Of a DNA stretch of 64,000 bases, positions 57,257 through 64,000 are shown piece by piece. The first letter of the stretch is position 1, and each line of letters begins with the position of its first letter. The notes beneath the pieces are model-generated. The model made no database searches. It saw only the letters and a list, made by a program, of their open reading frames with translations, and had not been told where the DNA came from. The DNA is from Staphylotrichum longicolle. Taxonomy: Eukaryota > Ascomycota > Sordariomycetes > Sordariales > Chaetomiaceae. A program made the position numbers and the translations under genes. The stretch spans positions 5,890,001 through 5,954,000 of the forward strand of contig JAHCVI010000001.1 of the NCBI GenBank assembly GCA_019096155.1. The letters run 5' to 3'.

Positions 57257-60200
57257 TCACCAGTTGATTCTGGCGCGAGCCCAAAAGTCATCCGCATCCG
57301 CAGCCAGCCTTGCTTGGTTAGGCCCCGTGGTTCCCTGAGCCACCGCCGGCTGAACCGCGACCACATCAGCGCCATCCTTGACGGACTCTCCAGAAGCCTC
57401 ATCACCGTGTCCCATGGCAGACGCGTTGTTCGGCACGCCGTCGTGGATGGTGAGGGACTGCATTCTCGCGTCGAGCGAGGCCATGCGCGCGTGGTCGGCG
57501 GTGGCCTTGGGGGAAGCCCCAAAGGCGTCGGAGGAGGCAGTAGAGGCTCCCCCAGTCAGGGAAGCGGAGGCTTCCTCAACTTTGTCCGCTTCATTGGCAG
57601 GACCAGAAGAGTCGGCATGATTCTCAGCCGAGGTGATGCGAGGCTCGGTGGAGCTTGCAGAGGTCTCAGCAACATTGCCGTTGGGCGTGACAGAGCTCGA
57701 GGTATTCCCTGCAACCTGAGTCCCGTTCATTTGGTCGGAGGGCTTCGAAGCCTTTTCTTTTTCGGCGATTTCCATCACCTTCTGGAGAAGCTGGGTGACA
57801 CACATCAACACCTCACTGCTCATGCCACCATTGTTCACCCCGGCCAACATAGACTCGGTCAGCTGCTGGATAGACGGCTGAACCGGAGGCTGCGAGGCAG
57901 GTGTTGTGTTGGGAGACGCAACCTGCTTGGCAGCCTTGTTGGAGGACTCAGAATCCTCACCGGCCGTCTTGGAGGGCTCAGCATGCTGACCGGCCGCCAC
58001 GGTGGGCGCGGCCTTCTCACCAGCCACGTGGGGAGTCGCAACCTGCGCGACAACGGTCTTGGAGAGCGAGTTCTGTTCGCCGGTCTTCTTTTCATCCCGT
58101 CCAACGAGGTCTGCAGAGGGCTCCAGAGATGCCACCTGAGTGTTCTTTGTCTCCTGGTTATTCTTGGTTGGGAACTTCGTGTTGAGGGCGTCCTCCCAGG
58201 CACTATTGCTGGCGAGGGGAACATCCGCCTTTCTCCGAGCGCCACTAGCAGTAGAACCGTTGATGGTTGGCTTCTTCTGGTCGGTCCTGGACAGAAGATA
58301 TGCATCGACTGCCTGATTCCAGTTCTCGGCGTTGTTGTTCGTGACAAGAGAAGCAGTAGCATTGCCCTCAACACCATCCGAAGTAGCGGTTGTAGCAGGA
58401 ACCTTCTGGGAATGGGCGGTGTTGTTTGTGGAATCGAGTTTCTTGTCCTTCTGTTGGGTCAAGGGGGTTGTAGCCACGTTCACAGGAGGGGATTGGGCTC
58501 CAACCTGCTTGGTGTCCGTCCCGAAATGACTGCCAAGATCTTCCAGAACATCCTGTACGGCGTGCTGCACATCGCTCTGGGTGAGGTTGTTCTCCTCTGC
58601 GTATGCCACAACCAAAGGGTTCATGGCCGATTTCGTCCCAACAGACTCGGGTTCGCCGGCTTTGTTCCAATCGTTCTGTCGAGAGACAGAATGGGAGTTC
58701 GGAGCAGGCCAAGGTGTGGCCTGCGCATCCAAGACTGTTGTCTTTGCAGTCGGCCCGTGATGGTTCCTAGTGGCAAGGCCGGAATCCTTAGCATCCTTCG
58801 CAATCACCTTGAGCTCTGGGGTGACGGTCGGGACGACCATGGACTCGACCTCTCCGCCCAAACCAAGGGCAGCAATCCAGTTCATTCCAGCCTGAGTGAC
58901 GGCCTTGTGCTCCAAGAGAAGAGTCTTCTGCGCATCGCGAATCTTGGCAATGAACTTGGCCACATCCATCAGAACAAAGCTCTCGATATCTTGACGAGTT
59001 CCGTTCTCAAAGCGCAGCGCAATTGCGGCCGAGAGCCAACGGGCCGCCCTCCAAAACCGCACATTCTTGTACTCGTGCCGCTTCTCGCTAGGAAGCAGAG
59101 TAGCTTGGTCGAAGAGGTTGTGGGCCTCGCCAAAGGCGAACTGAAGCTTCCTGTAGTACTCATCACCGACGCCATCCAGCTTGTCGTGCCAGTACCGGCA
59201 CTTCACTCCATCGGGCAGCGGGAGGTTAAAGGCCTTGGCGATCATGTGCGCGACGATCATGGAAGAGGAGCGAAACTCAATGGCGTCAAAGACACGCTTC
59301 GCGTCGTCATCTCCCACCATCAGCCTCTGCGAAAAAGTTGTCAAGAGGTCACGCGTAATACCCCCGACTTGGCGAGCCCAGTCCCCAGGGCAAGTGTCGA
59401 GCTCGACGGCCGCAAGATACTTGAGGTGGAAGAACTGCGACTCCTTGGTACCACCGAAGGCTTCTCCGAGAAAATCGAACCGGTGCGGGTCGGCGATGGT
59501 GGGACGAGGAGAACCCCAGCGTTCGGTCCACCAGGCGAGGGGGCGGCTTTGCCTGGGGCCGTAGTCCATCCAAGCGTCAAAGTAGTTGGATGTAACTTGA
59601 ACAGCGTCCGGTCCCAGAATAAACCCATGGGACTTGGCGAGAACCGAGAGTCGCTGCTCCAGTGCCTCGTGGATTTGGCGCTGGAACTGGTGAAGGCAGT
59701 CGGTCTGCAGTTTCGTCGGATGCAGAGGCATCGGATCGTCGTACTTGACCTGCTCTCGCTGAGCCTCGGTCATCAGAGGCGTGTCCCGCTCCGTGAAGGA
59801 TCGGATAAAGCGATTGGCAAACGCTCCGCCGCAAGACTTCGCGATGATGCGCATCATGTTGTGAAGCGTGGGAGACCCAGGCTGATTCGTTAACGAGGGC
59901 CGGCACAGCCAGCCTCCCGAAAACGGAGAGGGGGTAATGAACATGATGGGAGTTTGCGCATTACCAACAGCGTCGTTAACAGTTTTGCAAAGGTTGTCGA
60001 CGGTCAAATAGGTCCTCTTTCCACCGAAGTCGATGCAGATGTCCTGCTCCGGAGTGATTGGAGCAAAGACCATCAGGACCAAAACAGTCTTCTTGGTGGC
60101 GGCAGCCTTAGCGCTTGCAGCAAGGTGCTTCAGGAAAGTGGCCATAAATTCTTCGTTGTTATTCGGGAGAGGAGCGATGTCCTGTTTGACCTTGTCGATG

Positions 60201-60722
60201 GTGCCATCGTTGATCAAATCGACATTGTCGACACTCTCCAAGAACTCTGGGACATCGAGCGAGCTAAGCCAGGTCTATGAGGGAAAGGTGTAAGCCCAAT
60301 CTTCTAATCAAACGCCGAGTCATCAAGGTCACTCACCTGCGCGGTTTTGTAGCCTACGCCATGGAAGAGTAGCTTCCAATGCAGAAAATCGGCCACCATC
60401 CAGCCGTACTTGTTTTCATCGGACATCTCGGCAGGGACGCCACAAACACCGAGGATCTCAGCATTGAAAGGAAAATCGGGCGGACCATGCTGCCAACAAC
60501 GTCAGCGCTCGTCTTCACGCTAACGCGGAGGAGTGGGATGAGTTGTTGGGAAACAACATCGCTCTGTCCCAAGCCGTGATGCCCATGGAAGGGCAGAGAA
60601 TGAATGCAAACAGTTTTGGGTTTACGTACCACAGCAATGTGCGCCTCGGAAGCAGCAGCTTGGAGCATGGCACGCTCCTTGGGGCCGCCTTCCCAATGGG
60701 CAACGGCGGGAAGGGTCGCCAT
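57257..60722 (-). CDS. Unknown 1087-residue fungal protein
   Basis: Three exons: 60722-60630, 60489-60337 and 60274-57257, all joins in frame (donors GTACGT, GTGAGT; acceptors GGCAG, CATAG). Residues 1 to ~490 look globular: MATLPAVAHWEGGPKERAM, DENKYGWMVADFLHWKLLF, TPIMFITPSPFSGGWLCRPS, MRIIAKSCGGAFANRFIRSF, FDAWMDYGPRQSRPLAWWTE and RFWRAARWLSAAIALRF. The rest (~600 residues) is Thr/Ala/Ser/Asn/Lys-rich, without hydrophobic clusters, and ends DDFWARARINW, a conserved-looking aromatic tip. I do not recognise the family. WMVADFLHWKLLFHGVG followed by VLVLMVFAPITPEQD faintly recalls caspase-like hydrolase folds, but no catalytic pair can be named. The tail reads as disordered and may be a scaffold. 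No frameshifts were needed. Confidence 0.8.
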
Positions 60723-62204
60723 GGTCGCTGGGTTCGGCGTGAGCAAGCAAGGTTTCAGGTCGCTCCTCTGCTGGGAAAAGCTAAAACAAGCTGGAAGAGG
60801 ACGGGACAAACCTTAAGATGCGGAAGTATTTCTGCCAGTCGGAAAGTAGGAAGATTGAGGATTGATGATGGGTCGGTAAGTGGTGCGGTTGTCGAGCAAT
60901 CGCAAGCGGCGGAGGAAAGAGAGACGGAGGAGTGGAAGAGAGGGGGAAACCGCAAGAGGATAACCATTCTGCGGAAGGTGCGACTACAAAAAAGCGGAGC
61001 AAGAGGAGGGCACATTTGTTGAGAGTGGTCCGGCTTGATGCCTCACAAGTCCGGTTGACTGTCGGGAGGGCAACCGGAGACCGGGGGGTGGCCGGGGGGG
61101 GGACGGGGTGACACCGGCTGTGTAAGATTGTGCCAACTTTTGGGCTAAAGAGTCCAGACGCTTGATGGATGTTTGCAGGTAAAAAAAAAGGTATACTAAA
61201 AGCTAGTAAGAATCTTTCAAATTGGGACGCTGCTGGCCGAGTGTCCGTTGCTTCACCTCCAGGTTGAGAAAAGGGGTAAACGCCAAGCAGGCAGTGTCAA
61301 CAACGACCCAGACCAAGACTTGAACCGCAATACTCCCCTCCTTTGCTGCTCTCCAATATAGCAGTCTGAAAGACAAAGGAGATGGGCTCAAGTTTTCATT
61401 GAGGTTGCCTAACCTGAAAGTTTGAAGTTTCAGCTTTGTGAGAATCCCCCCTTGCTCTTCATCCTCGGGAACCTGCACGGGATAACGAACAACCATGGCA
61501 TCCCTGGTAGCACATCTCAGCAACTTTCTCCGAATTTTCAACTCAACAGAAACCACAGGACAACAACAGTAAAGTCTTTGAACTGGAAGACCCTGGTGCT
61601 CCAGACATTGCGGTGCATCAAACTCCCGCAAGAACAATGAGAGATGATATACGGTGTTGAACGATTGGCAGCACTATTGGTAATAACCAGAGTCGTCTTC
61701 ATTCCTGGCCTTCCTCTCTTCCACTATGACAGATTGCGTGTACACACTTTCCACCATGTTTTCTTATTTCCGTCCTTTCCACCTCCAAGCGCAGAAATAG
61801 AACCATAATCAAGCTTTAAAGCCAGTAGTTATCTCGTCAGACTTGCTGATCACAAGATATGCAAATGCCCGGCGCTGTGGTGTGTGTCATTGAGGAAGAC
61901 GACGAAGTTCGCGAGTCAACCCGCTGCCTCAGGCGGTGGATATTGGCAGATTCTTAGAAATGGATCAAGGCAGGCACAGGGCAAGAATAAGCGCTGAGAG
62001 AAAGACACCACAAGACGAGCAAGTAGCGTAAGACTGTTGACCGATTAAGCTTCCTAGCAATGGGGTATATGCCTCCTGGTACCTTTTCACCCCTGAAACG
62101 CCAAATCTTTCCCTTCCACCTTTCCGGCAGGAGCTAAACGTACTCATACAAATCGACGATAAAATCAGGATACCAAAGAAATACACTGCTGAGGAGAGAA
62201 CCTT
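60723..62204. other. Intergenic region, 1.5 kb, no gene seen
   Basis: Upstream side of the unknown gene and 3' flank of the RNA-binding protein gene. A G-rich stretch lies at 61081-61110. Frames are short. Confidence 0.5.
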
Positions 62205-63987
62205 CTACATCCTCTCAAAACGCTCCCTCGCGCGATCTCTCGTCTTCTCAACAAACGCAGCAAAGTCACCCCTCGTATTCCTCGCCGCCTCCTCGCTCGC
62301 ATCCCCCAGCTTGCCGCCCTCGGCACCCAGCCCCACGCCCGGCGCATACACCTCGGTCGAGATGGCCTCGGTCCTACCGCGCGCCTCGGGCGCCCAGCCC
62401 TGCGCCTGTGGTCCAGCCCATCTTGGCCAGCATGCCGCGCGCCTGGACTTCTTCGCTGCCGGCTCTTCGCCCTGGTCGTCGGCCGTCTTGACGGGCTCCT
62501 TGCGCTTCTCGGGAACGGCGGCACCAGCAGGCTGCCCGGCAGCGGTGGGCGGCGGCGTTGGCCTTTTTTCGGCTGCCCAAACGCCCTCCGACGTTCGAGC
62601 GCGCGGTCGCGGTACTGGGGCTGCAAGAAGCGGACACGCTGCGCTTCCCAGCGCGTTTTGAACGCGGTCTCGGGCTCGACGATGTGCATCTTCTTGCCGA
62701 GCGCCTTGAACTCGTCCGCCGCGCGCGCCCGGTTCTGCGGGTCCGCCAGCATGCGCTTGTGCAGCTCGCTCTGCTGCTCGTGCAGCCAGATGAGGCGGAC
62801 GTCCTTGAAGACGCGCTTGCAGAGGGACGCAGCGCAGGCGGTCGAGGTCGGCGTAGGACTTGTAGACGGGCAGGCGCTCCGACTTGAGGCGCGGCGTCCG
62901 GCGGACGACGAGGCGGGGTTCCTTGCCTCGAGCAACCAGCGCAGCGGCTGCTTTCTCCTTGACCTGGTCGTCCTGGAAGAAATGTGGGCGCGGCCTTCGT
63001 GCTCAATGAGCAGGTCGCTGCGGGTCTGGGGCCAGCCTCGATCGTTGATATGCGCCTGGCTGGGCGCCTCCCAGTTGCAGGTAAGACACGCCAGCGCGTC
63101 CCAGTCGGCGTAGGAGAGGTACTGATCGCCCACTTGAGGGGCGACCGGCCCGTCTGGCAAAGTATCGTCGGCCTCTCGAGGTGTGGGGACCACAGGCAAT
63201 CTGACCTCCTCTGTTGTTTGCACGGCGGGCGCGCCTGCGTCTGCCGCCGGCTTGGCGCCGTGCAACTGTGCTGACGCCTTTGTCCACAACTGGATCTGAG
63301 GCGTCATGGCGATTTTGGCGGCAAGGGCGGGCTCTTTAGCGTTCTTGACCTTTTTGAAAGGCTTCGCCCCGGACTTTGTGACCTCATCGCTGCCGCCCGG
63401 CTTTTCGGGACTCGGAGCGTCGGGGAGGGGGGCAGTCGAGACGACGTGCGCACTGGGGTAGGCGCGTTCATCCCAGTACCTGAGGCGCACAGCAGGGTTG
63501 TAAATGGGGGTGAACGAGAATTCCTGGTTCTCGGTCGCCGGCTCGTCAAAGTCTGGGATGAAAACGCCGGTATGGATAAAGCCGACGACGACAGGCTTCG
63601 ACGCAATGGTAAACCTTGTGGATGCTCGAAACTTTGCGACTGCGGAAACTGCGTCCTCGACCGTTGCAAACTCGGCGAACCCGTATCTCCAGGACTCATT
63701 GGTCTTCCGGTCACGCATCAGAAAAACGCGACGAAGGGAACCGGGCTTGGCTCCAAGACCGACGGTGCTGTTGACGGGAGCTGTCGATTTCAGTTTGTTG
63801 CTGGTGGTAGGAGTCTCTTTTGCGCGTTCCTGTTGCTCGACAAACAACTTCATGACGCCTCTGGCGAGAACTTCTTCGGTCACGGATCCTTCAAGATCCC
63901 GGACGACGATGTACTGAGAAGGGGTCTGTTGAGGGCACTCGTCCGTCTCGCCAGTCAAAAAGGGGCCGGAAGCGGCGTAGTCATCTT
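62205..63987 (-). CDS. RBM5/RBM10-like splicing factor (RRM, zinc finger, G-patch), partial 5' end, with apparent frameshifts
   Basis: The visible exon starts at 63987 after an acceptor (GAGCAG) and the frame is open to the window edge (DDYAASGPFLTGETD), so the true start lies beyond 64000. An RRM comes first (YIVVRDLEGSVTEEVL; RRVFLMRDRKTNESWRYGFA), then a CxxC-containing stretch LACLTCNWEAPSQ, an RBM5-type C2H2-like finger (LCKRVFKDVRLIWLHEQQ, SELHKRML) and a C-terminal G-patch (MLAKMGWTTGAGLG; VGLGAEGGKLGDASEEA), ending ERFERM at 62205. Family members regulate splice-site choice in the spliceosome. Frame changes are needed near 62980, 62826, 62565 (an A6 run where seven would fit), 62434 and about 62385. 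Protein-like sequence resumes after each, so sequence error is the likeliest cause; recent damage is possible. Confidence 0.85.
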
Positions 63988-64000
63988 CTGCTCAGGTCAG

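Overview
The window looks like nuclear DNA from a filamentous ascomycete (Pezizomycotina, most likely Sordariomycetes, perhaps Chaetomiaceae-like). The reasons are a Woronin-body gene hex-1 ending in the peroxisomal signal SRL, short 50-90 bp GT-AG introns, GC-rich coding sequence, wide intergenic spaces and a hybrid histidine kinase of filamentous-fungal type. I see no tRNA, rRNA, CRISPR array or transposon. Gene models were spliced by hand from reading frame and splice sites; names rest on recognised motifs, not on a database search.

Layout. 1-942 (-): first two exons of a Gln-rich fungal regulator-like protein that runs off the left edge. 943-14393: 13.4 kb with no credible gene, lying upstream of that gene. 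14394-17147 (-): charged DUF8035-type protein. 20575-22182 (-): hex-1 with a long open upstream extension. 24222-24365 (+): possible 47-residue membrane peptide. 24640-27874 (+): Rqc2/Tae2/NEMF, with several apparent frameshifts. 28657-30303 (-): proteasome lid subunit Rpn5. 32201-33958 (+): LaeA-like methyltransferase. 36097-38095 (+): O-methyltransferase-like protein with an Ala-rich tail. 40992-43102 (+): MFS exporter. 43929-44620 (-): unknown Pro-rich protein. 45500-46196 (+): SRPBCC/START-like protein. 46380-46899 (-): Dabb stress-responsive protein. 47925-52504 (-): hybrid histidine kinase. 55250-56761 (+): GPI-type aspartic protease. 57257-60722 (-): unknown 1087-residue protein. 62205-63987 (-): RBM5/10-like splicing factor with RRM, zinc finger and G-patch, also with apparent frameshifts, its 5' end beyond the right edge.

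The genes are mostly housekeeping or cell-biology genes: proteasome, ribosome quality control, splicing, septal-pore plugging and signalling. The two methyltransferases and the MFS pump sit within 11 kb but no polyketide, peptide or terpene synthase is visible, so this is not a recognisable biosynthetic cluster. The most interesting signal is at hex-1: about 218 in-frame codons with a 60-bp coding repeat precede the usual AUG, and the sense strand of this leader has no ATG in any frame, which suggests a CUG-initiated long isoform.
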